DNA of 45,650 bases from a virus. The translations under genes and the position numbers were made by a program. The stretch is from IMG/VR virus record IMGVR_UViG_3300022073_000023, positions 1 through 45,650 of that record; one strand, 5' to 3'. Under the pieces are notes generated by a model. That model ran no database searches, was not told where the DNA came from, and saw only the letters and a program-made list of their open reading frames with translations. Below, one piece after another: positions 27,743 to 35,688 of the stretch (position 1 is its first letter; each line of letters starts with the position of its first letter).

Positions 27743-29571
27743 GACGCTGCCCCGTCGATGGGGAACAGCGTGTCGCCCTCAGCCTCGGCCCGCGCCGCCA
27801 GTTCAGCGGTGACCCGGTCGATACGCGCCTGGATGAGTGGCAGGTAGTCAGCCTCCCGTTCGATCCCGGTCACGTTGAAGCCTTCCAGCATGGCCGCTTC
27901 CAGGGTGGTCCCCGACCCCGCGAACGGGTCCAGCACGGTCCCGCCGGGCGGGGTGACCATGCGGACCAGCCACCGCATGAGGGCGATGGGCTTCACGGTG
28001 GGGTGTGCGGTGCCGTCCACCACGGGCCGCTCAGACTTCGGGGCCTTCGCTACGTAGAAGAACCGGGACGCGCCGCCGGAGTCGGAAACTCCGCGCTGCA
28101 CGGAGTCCTTCCGGCGGATAGTCATGCGTGATGCGGTGTCGGAGACACCGCGCTCATCCTTGCCTGTCGGCTTGCGGACACTGCTTCGGGTGATTCCCGA
28201 TTGCCGGTCAAGTTCGGCGGACTGGGACTCGTCCAGCACCACGTTCGCGGGCCAGCGGCCTTTATTTTCAACATGGGGTGCTGTACCATTAGAGAATGGC
28301 ATGGATTGATTCCTCTGGTTACATTTCCCTTCTCCACGAAGGGCGTCAGGTCCGAGAGCATCGGCTCGTGGCTGAGCAGATGCTCGGACGCCCGCTGAAG
28401 CCGAATGAGCATGTTCATCACAAGAACAAGGTGAAGACGGACAATCGGCCCGAGAACCTGGAAGTCGTGGACAACTCGTCACACCTCCGTCATCACTGGC
28501 AGGAGGGTCATTACGATCCTCGCGTGAAGATGCAGACAAAGCCGGAAGCGGAGTGCTCGCGGTGCGGGGCGTTTGGCCGCCTCCGCGCTCGGGGGATGTG
28601 CCGGAAGTGCTACCACCGCGACTACTACGAGACGCACCCGGAGAAGTGGAGGCGCTGATCCTCGTTGCATCAATGTTCAGCGCCCCGGTCCCGTACTCCA
28701 GGACGTTAGCGGCCAACGTGCCACGGAAGGGCTTACGGGCCAGGGTGACCGGCTCAAATGCGGGCTTGAGCGCGGTCCCCCAACCCTCCCACTGCTTGCC
28801 CTCGTCCGAGCGGGAAGCGGTGATCGATACGGTCTTGTTCGCGGAGTCACCTCCATAGGTGACCCCGGCGAATGCGTGGCCCACAGGCACGTCGCGTTGC
28901 CCAACAATCTCGCGCTCCGCTTCCACCCGCTCCACGAGGGCAAGGTGTTCGTCCGACAGCCCAAGCCGAGGCTTGAGGACCGCCCAGTCGGCCAGGGTGG
29001 GCACGCGAGCACCGGATGGGTCCTGCCTCTCCCAGTGCTGGCACCCGTCCTTGTACCCGAACCACGCGTTCACGTCTGCCGGGGTGAGTCCGAGTGCAAT
29101 ACGCCGCTCTCGGATGTGCCGTCCGAGGGCGTAGCGGTCCTCAAACTTCCGCCCGTTGAGCTTGTCAATCGCCTTGGACACGTCCATAGACTTGGGGAAG
29201 CCGGACCCGTAGAGCCACGCCACGGAGTCGCGGATCTCGAAGCCGGCAAGCCGCACGGCGAGGCCCATGAGGTCCTGGGTGCGGGACCCGGCGAACGCGA
29301 GCAGGTGCCCGCCCGGCTTCAACACGCGCATGCACTCATCCCACACGGCGACCGGGGGAACGAAGCCATCCCACTCGTGGCCCATGAAGCCCCTTGCTGA
29401 AGGCAGGTACTCGCGGTCACCGGACACCCAGCGGGTGATGGTGTCCGCGACCTGCGCGGGGGTGGTGTTGGACAGGCCGTAGGGCGGGTCCGTGACAACG
29501 GCGTCCACGGAGGCGTCGGGCATGTCGCGGAGGGCGGTGAGGCAGTCGGCGTGGATGACGTGGGCGCTCAT
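27739..29571 (-). CDS. Beta-class adenine/cytosine-N4 DNA methyltransferase with antisense HNH insert
   Basis: 610 residues from ATG 29571, GGAGGG upstream. Motif IV TDPPYG (28-33) comes first and motif I VLDPFAGSGTT last, so it is a beta-class N-methyltransferase. Between them lie an HTH-like insert (RYALGRHIRERRIALGLTPADVNAWFGYKDG) and the ...GTGALNIDATRIS / GRWPANVVLDES blocks known from phage relatives. Residues ~305-426 are unusual: Ser/Gly/Pro-rich, and exactly antisense to an HNH gene. The reading frame survives the insertion. Overlaps int by 4 bases. Confidence 0.88.
   Translation of the reverse strand: MSAHVIHADCLTALRDMPDASVDAVVTDPPYGLSNTTPAQVADTITRWVSGDREYLPSARGFMGHEWDGFVPPVAVWDECMRVLKPGGHLLAFAGSRTQDLMGLAVRLAGFEIRDSVAWLYGSGFPKSMDVSKAIDKLNGRKFEDRYALGRHIRERRIALGLTPADVNAWFGYKDGCQHWERQDPSGARVPTLADWAVLKPRLGLSDEHLALVERVEAEREIVGQRDVPVGHAFAGVTYGGDSANKTVSITASRSDEGKQWEGWGTALKPAFEPVTLARKPFRGTLAANVLEYGTGALNIDATRISASTSPGASRSSRGGSTSGTSPERGGGQTPRTASTPLPALSASSREDRNDPPASDDGGVTSCPRLPGSRADCPSSPCSCDEHAHSASAGVRASAQPRADALGPDALRGEGKCNQRNQSMPFSNGTAPHVENKGRWPANVVLDESQSAELDRQSGITRSSVRKPTGKDERGVSDTASRMTIRRKDSVQRGVSDSGGASRFFYVAKAPKSERPVVDGTAHPTVKPIALMRWLVRMVTPPGGTVLDPFAGSGTTLEAAMLEGFNVTGIEREADYLPLIQARIDRVTAELAARAEAEGDTLFPIDGAAS
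28278..28295 (+). promoter_or_regulatory. Candidate leaderless promoter of the nested HNH gene
   Basis: TACCAT (28284-28289) ends six bases before ATG 28296, the same spacing as at the MerR-like gene. A TTTATT 17 bases upstream (28261-28266) could serve as -35. The segment is more A/T-rich than its surroundings. Confidence 0.35.
28296..28658 (+). CDS. HNH homing endonuclease nested antisense in a methyltransferase
   Basis: 120 residues on the plus strand inside the minus-strand methyltransferase gene. HRLVAEQMLGRPLKPNEHVHHKNKVKTDNRPENLEVV is the HNH_3 signature of mobile endonucleases, and ECSRCGAFGRLRARGMCRKCYHRDYYETHPEKWRR is a zinc finger. The match to the family and the plus-strand codon pattern show that this is the real frame. 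Typically such enzymes cut unoccupied alleles and spread themselves. It interrupts a permissive loop of the host gene. Confidence 0.9.
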   Translation: MAWIDSSGYISLLHEGRQVREHRLVAEQMLGRPLKPNEHVHHKNKVKTDNRPENLEVVDNSSHLRHHWQEGHYDPRVKMQTKPEAECSRCGAFGRLRARGMCRKCYHRDYYETHPEKWRR

Positions 29572-29574
29572 CGG

Positions 29575-29832
29575 TCAGCCCTCCTTCGTGATCGGGCGGC
29601 GGATCGTGAGGGTGATGTCCTCGCCCTCGCCGTCCGTGATGAGCCCATCGTCGCCGGTCACCCAGTCGTCTAGTAGTTGTTCGCGGTGATGAGCGATACC
29701 TTCGCGGCGGACGGTGCGGGTCACGCCGCGGAACGTCTCGGTGTGCTCCCAGACGATGTGGTCGCCGGGCCGCACGTCTTCCGGGCGGGCGTTCTCGATG
29801 ATCTGGACGTTGGGGTCGGTGTGTGTAGTCAT
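29575..29832 (-). CDS. Hypothetical protein, paralogue of the 20806-21048 product
   Basis: 85 residues from ATG 29832. NVQIIENARPEDVRPGDHIVWEH, RREGIAHHREQ and LTIRRPITKEG match the protein at 20806-21048, although the middle has diverged. It is the first gene leftward from the divergent control region. A -10-like TACGAT ends seven bases before the ATG, so its mRNA may be leaderless. Function unknown. Confidence 0.82.
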   Translation of the reverse strand: MTTHTDPNVQIIENARPEDVRPGDHIVWEHTETFRGVTRTVRREGIAHHREQLLDDWVTGDDGLITDGEGEDITLTIRRPITKEG

Positions 29833-29839
29833 GCCCCTG

Positions 29840-29870
29840 ATCGTACCGCAGAATCATGCCGTTGTGGCAT
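29840..29870 (-). promoter_or_regulatory. Leftward early control region
   Basis: TACGAT (29845-29840) is a plausible -10 for the 29832 gene. An inverted repeat ATGCC-gttgt-GGCAT (29856-29870) occupies the -35 zone, a likely operator. No clear -35 is seen, which suits an activated or repressed promoter. Confidence 0.4.
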
Positions 29871-29884
29871 TCGCCGTATTAGTC

Positions 29885-29913
29885 TTCACTTGCCGTGGAC
29901 CGCGCGCTAGAGT
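29885..29913 (+). promoter_or_regulatory. Rightward promoter of the 29951 gene
   Basis: TTCACT (29885-29890), 17 bases, TAGAGT (29908-29913); each hexamer matches four of six consensus bases. It faces away from the leftward early promoter and leaves a ~30-base leader ending in an AAGGAGAG ribosome site. Confidence 0.5.
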
Positions 29914-29950
29914 GGAGACGCCACCGAAGTACCACCCAAGGAGAGACACG

Positions 29951-30517
29951 ATGAGCAAGAAGAAGATCGAACCGACCGACGCGATGGTTGAGGCGGGGGC
30001 GTCCTCCGCATGGGAGGAAGCCAACCCGGGCATCCTGGGCTGGAACTCCATCAGCGAGCGCCACAAGGAGGGCTGCCGACGGGACGCCCGCGCTGTCCTC
30101 ACCGCCGCCCTCAACCACCCCGACGCGGCTGGGCTGTTCGAGTGCGACCACACGGACTACGTTCACGTAGACGAGGCGGCGACCCGCGTGGAAGCCGCCC
30201 GTGAGCAGGGCTGGGACGACGCGTCCCAGCACATCTACAACAAGGGCTGGCAAGGTGTGACTGCCCTCCGCAGGGCGAACCCTCACCGCACCGTCCCGGA
30301 GCTCCCCACCAAGTGCGGCACCGTCATCGTCGCCAATGACGGTCACAAGTTCATTAAGGCCGAGGTGGACGGGATCGCCCATCGCGCCCGTGAGGCCGTG
30401 CTCGGCGCGAATGGGTGGTGGTACGGGGCCTGGCGCAAGGCCGAGGGCGACGGGCTACTCTCCGCCATGTTTCCAGAGCACATCTCCGCCCCGACCTGGA
30501 AGGTGGACGACCAGTGA
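29951..30517 (+). CDS. Plus-strand hypothetical protein opposite the early genes
   Basis: 188 residues from ATG 29951, AAGGAGAGACACG in front. IEPTDAMVEAGASSAWEEANPGILGWNSISERHKEGCRRDARAVLTAALNHPDAAG is a helical N-terminal module common in phage hypothetical proteins. The C-terminal half (KCGTVIVANDGHKFIKAEVDGIAHRAREAVLGANGWWYGAW) is beta-rich. It is divergently transcribed from the early genes and ends at a bidirectional terminator, a position often used for lysogenic-state genes, but no DNA-binding motif is seen. Confidence 0.85.
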   Translation: MSKKKIEPTDAMVEAGASSAWEEANPGILGWNSISERHKEGCRRDARAVLTAALNHPDAAGLFECDHTDYVHVDEAATRVEAAREQGWDDASQHIYNKGWQGVTALRRANPHRTVPELPTKCGTVIVANDGHKFIKAEVDGIAHRAREAVLGANGWWYGAWRKAEGDGLLSAMFPEHISAPTWKVDDQ

Positions 30518-30540
30518 TCGCGGCAAGCTGACCCCGGGCA

Positions 30541-30710
30541 CGAAAAAAGGCCCCCACGATGACCATGCCAGTGCGGCGGTCATCGTGGGGGCCTTCGTTT
30601 TCCCGGGGCATGACGGTCGCCGGGCCTCACCGCAGGCGTCTCCGGTTGATCAGTTCCGGTCGTCCTGCGCGCCGCATTTGAGCATCGTGGAGAGGCTTGG
30701 GCGGTCTCGT
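30541..30710 (-). ncRNA. Candidate small RNA from the convergent gap
   Basis: An extended -10-type promoter (CTGTCA at 30746-30741, 18 bases, TG-A-TACACT ending at 30717) points leftward and would start RNA near 30710. The strong terminator 30543-30593 would end it at about 170 nt. Only trivial open frames (such as an 11-residue one) occur in between. The promoter -35 lies in a long nested inverted repeat. Confidence 0.3.
30543..30601. terminator. Strong bidirectional terminator
   Basis: A perfect 16-bp stem (30549-30564 with 30578-30593, 13-base loop) is flanked by A6 on the left and TTCGTTTT on the right. It therefore ends transcription from both sides: the plus-strand 29951 gene and the leftward transcripts from the lysis/tail block. 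Confidence 0.93.
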
Positions 30711-30741
30711 GGTGCCAGTGTATCACACGTCGGGGCAGCAT

Positions 30742-30782
30742 GACAGACTTGCACATTTGTCAATGTGCATTGTTAGTCTGTC
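30742..30782. promoter_or_regulatory. Nested inverted repeat in the convergent gap
   Basis: GACAGACT (742-749) pairs with AGTCTGTC (775-782), and inside TGCACATT (750-757) pairs with AATGTGCA (762-769), leaving a TGTC loop and a TTGTT bulge. It overlaps the -35 of a leftward promoter. It may be an operator, cruciform or RNA hairpin. Confidence 0.6.
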
Positions 30783-30794
30783 TGTTTGGCTTTG

Positions 30795-31118
30795 TCAGTC
30801 AGCGACGCGGTGGCGGGGGTCGTAGTTGTCCTCGTCGTCTGCCTGGCCGACGGGGGGCGGGCCTTCGGAGTAGCCGTCGGGGGACTTCGCCAGGCCGAGG
30901 AGCCATCCGAACTTGGGGGACACGTAGACCTCGAGGAGTCGGACGGCCACGTAGTAGATGGCGGTCCCGGCGGCGGTGAAGGCCGCGACAAGGGCGGACT
31001 CCAGCTCTGGGTCAGGCTCGATCCCGGCGGACGCGAACCAGCCGAGGATGCCGCCAACCGCGACGGGAATGATGGTTCTCAGGATGGACTGCCAGAGGAC
31101 GTGTGTTGCGGTGTTCAT
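30795..31118 (-). CDS. Holin-like membrane protein
   Basis: 107 residues from ATG 31118, last gene of the late block. Two hydrophobic helices: ILRTIIPVAVGGILGWFASAGI and VAAFTAAGTAIYYVAVRLLEVYV, followed by a polar acidic tail (PPPVGQADDEDNYDPRH). Size, topology and position next to the endolysin fit a class II-type actinophage holin that forms membrane holes. The family is related to many r1t-like holins; assignment is by pattern and context. Confidence 0.82.
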   Translation of the reverse strand: MNTATHVLWQSILRTIIPVAVGGILGWFASAGIEPDPELESALVAAFTAAGTAIYYVAVRLLEVYVSPKFGWLLGLAKSPDGYSEGPPPVGQADDEDNYDPRHRVAD

Positions 31119-31130
31119 TGTGTGCTCCGT

Positions 31131-32036
31131 TCAGGCGACGCGGAGGATGTCGCCGGGGTAGATGGTGTCCTTGATCGTCTTGCCGTTGAGGGCGGCGAGA
31201 CGTTCGGGGGTGAGTCCGTAGCGTCGCCCGATGCCCCAGAAACTCTCGCCCTTGTCTACGACGTGGACGCGGACGCCGGGCCGGATGGTGAGTTCCTGGC
31301 CGACCACGATCTCGTCCGGGTTGGTGAGCTTGTTGTCCCGTGCGATGACGGTCGCGGGGACTCTGAAGGTCCGCCCGATCTTGTAGAGCGTGTCACCGGG
31401 GCGCACGACGTAGGACAGAGCGGTAGCGGGTGCGGCCTGCGTGTGGGCGGGCTTCTCCCAGGTGCCACGCTTGGCGGCGTCGCGGACAGCGTCCATGCCG
31501 CCGGGGACGCCGGTGGGGTCGGTGCGGACCTTCCACCCATTGTATTCGCCGTGCCCGATGATCTCCAGCCCGCCGCCCCATTCGTTCTGGAGGGCGTGGA
31601 GGACGCGGGCGAGGGCTTCGAGCTGTTCGCGGGTGGGCGGGTACTGGACAGAGGCGTCCATGGACACGCCGAGGCTGTACGAGTTGCCCTGGTCCTCGGG
31701 GATGACGGAGCCGACGTTGCCGGTGTGCGGCCAGACGCCGTATCCGGCCTGCGCGCCGGGGTGGGCGCTGATGACGTAGACGTGGCCGCTGCGCCCGATG
31801 AGCAGCGAGTAGGTGTGGTAGCCCTGCCCGTTGATGACCCACTGGAGGGTGGGGGCGTCCTCGCCACGCTGGAAAGCGGACGGGGATGATTCCGTGGTGT
31901 GAGTAACTACCGCTCGGATCTCATCCCAGTCGAACGGCTTGCCGTCGCGGACCCATACGCGGTCCTTCCACCCGTCTGTGAGGGTGTGTTCAATGCCTGC
32001 GTTCTTCAGGACGCGGCCAATACCGGGGATGCTCAT
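31131..32036 (-). CDS. Endolysin: amidase with two LysM repeats
   Basis: 301 residues from ATG 32036. An N-terminal Amidase_2/PGRP zinc amidase (about 1-190; AVVTHTTESS H46, HGEYNGWKVRTDPTG with H162, K169 and D173) is followed by two LysM repeats: SYVVRPGDTLYKIGRTF (208-252) and VHVVDKGESFWGIGRRYG (257-301). It cuts the N-acetylmuramoyl-L-alanine bond and binds peptidoglycan glycans. It acts after the holin opens the membrane. No LysB gene accompanies it. Confidence 0.95.
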   Translation of the reverse strand: MSIPGIGRVLKNAGIEHTLTDGWKDRVWVRDGKPFDWDEIRAVVTHTTESSPSAFQRGEDAPTLQWVINGQGYHTYSLLIGRSGHVYVISAHPGAQAGYGVWPHTGNVGSVIPEDQGNSYSLGVSMDASVQYPPTREQLEALARVLHALQNEWGGGLEIIGHGEYNGWKVRTDPTGVPGGMDAVRDAAKRGTWEKPAHTQAAPATALSYVVRPGDTLYKIGRTFRVPATVIARDNKLTNPDEIVVGQELTIRPGVRVHVVDKGESFWGIGRRYGLTPERLAALNGKTIKDTIYPGDILRVA

Positions 32037-32115
32037 GGTTCCTCCGTGGTGGTGGTGGTGTGGTGGGAGGCGTCGGCCTCCCGGTGGTGTAGTGCGTACG
32101 GGGTCGCGGCGTCAA

Positions 32116-32379
32116 TCACACGAGTCCTTCCGGCCAGTCCGGGGCGGGTGGTCCCTTCCCGGAGTCGATGTGGAAGCGGAGGACGCTGACGTAGCCGAGG
32201 AGCGCGCGTTCTCGGGCTTCGAGGACCCCCACACGGCTCTCTACATCCTCGAGGCGGGCGGCGAGCCGGCCGATGAGCGCGTCCTCCGTGGTCCCCCGCT
32301 GTGGAAGCCACTTCGACACGACGACGCCCGCCAGACCCGCGACCGTTGCCGCGATGCTGGCAATGTACATGTCGTCCAT
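32116..32379 (-). CDS. Membrane-anchored coiled-coil protein of the lysis cassette
   Basis: 87 residues. MDDMYIASIAATVAGLAGVVVSKW is one membrane helix, followed by a coiled coil (EDALIGRLAARLEDVESRVGVLEARERALLGYV). Such proteins beside holin and lysin are typical accessory holins or lysis regulators. Starts directly at the end of the previous gene. The exact role is not shown by sequence. Confidence 0.8.
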   Translation of the reverse strand: MDDMYIASIAATVAGLAGVVVSKWLPQRGTTEDALIGRLAARLEDVESRVGVLEARERALLGYVSVLRFHIDSGKGPPAPDWPEGLV

Positions 32380-32856
32380 TCAGTCGGCCTCCTCCCCGGG
32401 TTCGTGGGCCTCCGGTGCGGCCCCGTCTAGGTGCTCCGCGATGGTCTGCAGGACGACGCGGAGGACGGCCAGGAGTGCCACGATGACGATGGCTGGCCCG
32501 AGGTAGGTGATGGCGGTCTGCCACCAGAGTGGGGACTGCTCGGTGCCCACGAGGGCCACAAGCCAGGCGACCCCGTAGGCGGTGCCCCAGAGCGCCATCA
32601 TGCCGACGACGGCGCGTGGCCCCCACCCGGTGATCGTGGGGCGTCGCATGTCCCAGAGGCAGAGGATGGCGGCGACGGCCCACAACGCCACATAGAGGGG
32701 GAGGAGACGGCCACCAAACGAGGCCGCGATGAGGGGGTCCTGGACGTCGCGCCCGGGCACGGCGTACGCGACGGCGCGGGTGGCGGCGTACAGGGACAGC
32801 GCGCCGAGGGCCAGACGGATCGGCGGGGCTGTCGAAGGGAATAGACGGGCGGGCAC
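32380..32856 (-). CDS. Four-helix membrane protein of the lysis cassette
   Basis: 158 residues from GTG 32856 (TAGGAGG upstream). Four hydrophobic segments: ALGALSLYAATRAVAYAV, LLPLYVALWAVAAILCLW, VVGMMALWGTAYGVAWLVALV and ITYLGPAIVIVALLAVLRVVL, with an acidic C terminus. It heads the lysis cassette after a GC-rich hairpin. It may be a second holin or antiholin; no family recognised. Confidence 0.8.
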   Translation of the reverse strand: MPARLFPSTAPPIRLALGALSLYAATRAVAYAVPGRDVQDPLIAASFGGRLLPLYVALWAVAAILCLWDMRRPTITGWGPRAVVGMMALWGTAYGVAWLVALVGTEQSPLWWQTAITYLGPAIVIVALLAVLRVVLQTIAEHLDGAAPEAHEPGEEAD

Positions 32857-32878
32857 GGTGGCCTCCTAGGGTGTGGGG

Positions 32879-32909
32879 AGCGGCCCCCGCCGTGTGGGCG
32901 GGGGCCGCT
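32879..32909 (-). terminator. GC-rich hairpin before the lysis cassette
   Basis: Perfect 13-bp stem AGCGGCCCCCGCC (32879-32891) with GGCGGGGGCCGCT (32897-32909), loop GTGTG. No T run follows; it shares the AGCGGCCCCC arms with 12180-12210. Probable T-less terminator or partial stop separating tail fibre and lysis genes. Confidence 0.6.
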
Positions 32910-32917
32910 AGGGCGGG

Positions 32918-33883
32918 TCAGTAGCCCGGAGTCCCGGCGGGCGCGGTGGCGTCGGGGTCGCCCATGCCGTAGAGCGCCTGGTCCCACGGGGACAGGCCCC
33001 CGAACGGGATCGGCCAGCGGGTGTCGGCGTCGCGGGGGCCGGGTGCGGTGATCGTCCCGGAGGTGACGTGCGCGGGGTCGAGGTGGAGCCGTGCGGACGA
33101 TCCGTCTGCCCTGATCGCCCCGGAGGTGCCGCCGACGATCCACACGTCCGCCGGGGACGTGTCGTTCATCGTGGTCCAGCCGACCTGACCGGTTGCCGTG
33201 GTGGAGATGATCGACATGCGCTGTTCGGCGTTCATGTCCGCCCACCCGTGAGCGTTCATGCCGCCCGTGAGGCGGCACCGGTAGAGGTACGTTGCACCAT
33301 CCGGCGACCCGTCCGACCCGAAGGCGGAGCCGCCAGGTCCGAGGGCGTTGTCGAAGAACACGTCAGCGTAGATCGAGGTGCCGAGGTTGTTGGTGTGAAC
33401 CGGGTAGACGGGCCGGGTCTTGTCCGCGTTGGACACGTCGCGGCGCAACGTCAGCCCCTCGACGTAGAGCCGCCCGGCGGCTTCCAGCACGCCGCGATGG
33501 GCGGTGCCGTCGCCGGGCGGGAGGATGATCGTCTTGTCGGTCCCCGCCCCGTAGAGCTGTATCCACGGGACGTGTCCAACGCCCACCGGTTCTCGGTACT
33601 CGCCGGGGCTGATGATGAGCCGCGTCGCGTAGTTCGGGGTGACCTTGGCGACGCCCTCAGCGGCCATGCGGTCGGCCTGGGCCGTGTGAGCCGCCGTGAT
33701 GGCGTCGGAGATGGTCGAGTAGTCCCCGCTCCCGTCCTGGGCGACGGTGGCCGTGAAGATGACGCGCCCGGTGGGGCGCATGGCCGCCACCACGTCATCC
33801 AGGGGCGCGGGGCGCGGGTCCACGGGTGCGGGGGGCGGCCCGCCGTTGGTCTGCATGGCCGCGATCATGGCGAGAATACTCAC
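32918..33883 (-). CDS. Beta-helix tail protein (pectinesterase/pectate-lyase-like)
   Basis: 321 residues from GTG 33883 (GTGA overlap with the fibre gene). After a Pro-rich start, RVIFTATVAQDGSGDYSTISDAITAAH is the opening of pectinesterase-type right-handed beta-helices. VYPVHTNNLGTSIYADVFFDNALGPGGSAFGSDG and GATYLYRCRLTGGMNAHGWADMN are coil repeats. A role in binding or cutting a host surface glycan is likely. Catalytic residues were not established. Confidence 0.82.
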   Translation of the reverse strand: MSILAMIAAMQTNGGPPPAPVDPRPAPLDDVVAAMRPTGRVIFTATVAQDGSGDYSTISDAITAAHTAQADRMAAEGVAKVTPNYATRLIISPGEYREPVGVGHVPWIQLYGAGTDKTIILPPGDGTAHRGVLEAAGRLYVEGLTLRRDVSNADKTRPVYPVHTNNLGTSIYADVFFDNALGPGGSAFGSDGSPDGATYLYRCRLTGGMNAHGWADMNAEQRMSIISTTATGQVGWTTMNDTSPADVWIVGGTSGAIRADGSSARLHLDPAHVTSGTITAPGPRDADTRWPIPFGGLSPWDQALYGMGDPDATAPAGTPGY

Positions 33884-35688
33884 GAGGCCACCTCGATCGT
33901 CAGGTCGTCCATCCAGCCCTCACGGGTGAGGACGGCCGTCGCGCCGTAGGCGGATTGCGTGGTCGGGCCGGAGATGGTGCCGACCTGCTCTCCGTTGACG
34001 ACGATCTTGCCGGAGCCGTTGGTCGTGTCGGCCTCGATAGACATGGTGCCGGAGGTGGCGACGGTGGGATTCGAGCCGCCCGCCCAGGTGACGGCCCAGG
34101 GCGGGTTCGTGGCGCCGTCGAAGCCCAGCCTCCCGTACTGGTTCACGACGATGCTAATGGTGTTCGACCCGGCGGTATTGGTCCACATGGCGAGGCGCAC
34201 ATTGGAGCCGTGGTACGTTCCGACGCTGTAGGCCGCTGTGACTCGCGTCGGGTTCTTGACGGTGCCAGTCGGGGCCGGGAACTTAGCGTCGACGGAGGTG
34301 GTGACCTGCCCCTGCTCGAACCGGTTGTTCAGGATCGTGCCGGTGCCCTGCGTGGTGAAGCCGCCGACCTCCGTGGTCCGGCCCGCGACGTTCGTCCCGT
34401 CGGCGGCGGTGAAGGTGTCCTTACCGACCACGGCGAACCCGGGCACCTTCGGCGTGGACTTGGTGACCGTGGTGCCTGGCCGCTCGTTCCCGGCGGCGTC
34501 ACGGACCTTATGGCGGAACCCGTAAGACGTCTGCTGGGCGAGACCCGTGTACTGGTAGGTGGTGGCGTCAGTCCAGTCGGTCCACGTCGCGCCCGAGTCC
34601 TTCGAATAGGCGTAAGGCAGGGCGTGAAGTGCCACGTCATCCAGTGCCCCAGTGACCGTGAGCGTGGCCATTGTCGGGGCCACGGTCACAGCCAGCGTGC
34701 CCGCAGTCGGGGCGGTCTCATCCTTGACGACCGCGCCAGGGGTGGCCGTGAACACCCGCCATGCGCCCGCGAAATGACGGACCGCCGCGACCTCACCGGC
34801 CATGAGCGTCACCGTCGAAGCATCCGGGAGGACCAGCGTGGTCGCCACGTCGGCCAGAAAATCACCTGGCTCAGACACCGACAGAGAGGGGGCGGTGACC
34901 AACACCTCCTCGATACCGGACCCGCCGCCTGCGATTTCCCAGCCGGTGGGGCGCTTCATCCAGTCGAAGAGGCCCGCGCCCGCACCGTCCGTGGACCGGT
35001 ACTCGGCACCGACCGGCTCGTCCCCGGTGATGACCCCGTTCGTGGTCGCGGGCTGGTCCGGGCGACCCGGCCCCACGATCAGGTAGTCCGACGAGGTGGG
35101 GACAGCACCCGGCGCACCGGGATCACCCTTCTCGCCGGGCTCCCCCCGTTCGCCCTTCAGCTCGGGGGACGCGAGGACCACCGCCCGCACCTCAGACTCC
35201 AGGTTCGTCACAACAGCCTCAGCACGGGCAGCAGCAGCCTCCGCCCGCTGAGCAGTGGTCTCATCCACCACCACCACAGAACCAGGCGGCACAACCTCCG
35301 GCATACTGAGCACCAGGTCAAGGGGCGCGTCCTGCGTGTGCGACGCCTTCACCTGGATACGCTTCGGGCCGGGCACCTGAGCGCCCTGCACCTCAAAACG
35401 CACCGAGTAGATACCCACGATCAGGGACACGCCACGCCAACCGTCCGGGCTAGTCAAGTAGCCCTGCGAGTTGATCGGGCATTCCACCGGCCGCTGCACC
35501 ACCAGGGCAGGGGACGGCCCCTCATGGCGGCGGATCACCGTCTCAGGGGTGAAAATCACCTTCCCCTTCGCGGGGGTGAAATCCATGAGGTGGTCATCGT
35601 CCGGGCCGTCCGCGACAGCCGTCAGATAGCGGCCCGTCACGTACCCGTGCTCATAGACGGGAGCATTGAGGATAGGGGTCTCAGACAA
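33880..35688 (-). CDS. Tail fibre protein with collagen-like and Fn3-like segments
   Basis: 602 residues. N-terminal baseplate-attachment type domain (ILNAPVYEHGYVTGRYLTAVADG..., ECPINSQGYLTSPDGWRG), a helix AQRAEAAAARAEAV, a Gly-X-Y run GERGEPGEKGDPGAPGA (179-194), an Fn3/Ig-like repeat (YAYSKDSGATWTDWTDATTYQYTGL, YGFRHKVRDAAGNE) and a C-terminal lectin-like beta domain (FTAADGTNVAGRT...). Collagen-like repeats trimerise phage fibres. This is the likely receptor-binding protein. Confidence 0.85.
   Translation of the reverse strand: MSETPILNAPVYEHGYVTGRYLTAVADGPDDDHLMDFTPAKGKVIFTPETVIRRHEGPSPALVVQRPVECPINSQGYLTSPDGWRGVSLIVGIYSVRFEVQGAQVPGPKRIQVKASHTQDAPLDLVLSMPEVVPPGSVVVVDETTAQRAEAAAARAEAVVTNLESEVRAVVLASPELKGERGEPGEKGDPGAPGAVPTSSDYLIVGPGRPDQPATTNGVITGDEPVGAEYRSTDGAGAGLFDWMKRPTGWEIAGGGSGIEEVLVTAPSLSVSEPGDFLADVATTLVLPDASTVTLMAGEVAAVRHFAGAWRVFTATPGAVVKDETAPTAGTLAVTVAPTMATLTVTGALDDVALHALPYAYSKDSGATWTDWTDATTYQYTGLAQQTSYGFRHKVRDAAGNERPGTTVTKSTPKVPGFAVVGKDTFTAADGTNVAGRTTEVGGFTTQGTGTILNNRFEQGQVTTSVDAKFPAPTGTVKNPTRVTAAYSVGTYHGSNVRLAMWTNTAGSNTISIVVNQYGRLGFDGATNPPWAVTWAGGSNPTVATSGTMSIEADTTNGSGKIVVNGEQVGTISGPTTQSAYGATAVLTREGWMDDLTIEVAS

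Noticed and set aside
30354-30611. Minus-strand frame through the bidirectional terminator
   Set aside because: It reads through a 16-bp terminator and is antisense to the plus-strand gene; composition is shadow-like.
30740-30979. Plus-strand 79-codon frame starting in the nested inverted repeat
   Set aside because: After a hydrophobic start it becomes Arg/Gly/Ser-rich shadow of the holin gene, and no ribosome site precedes it.
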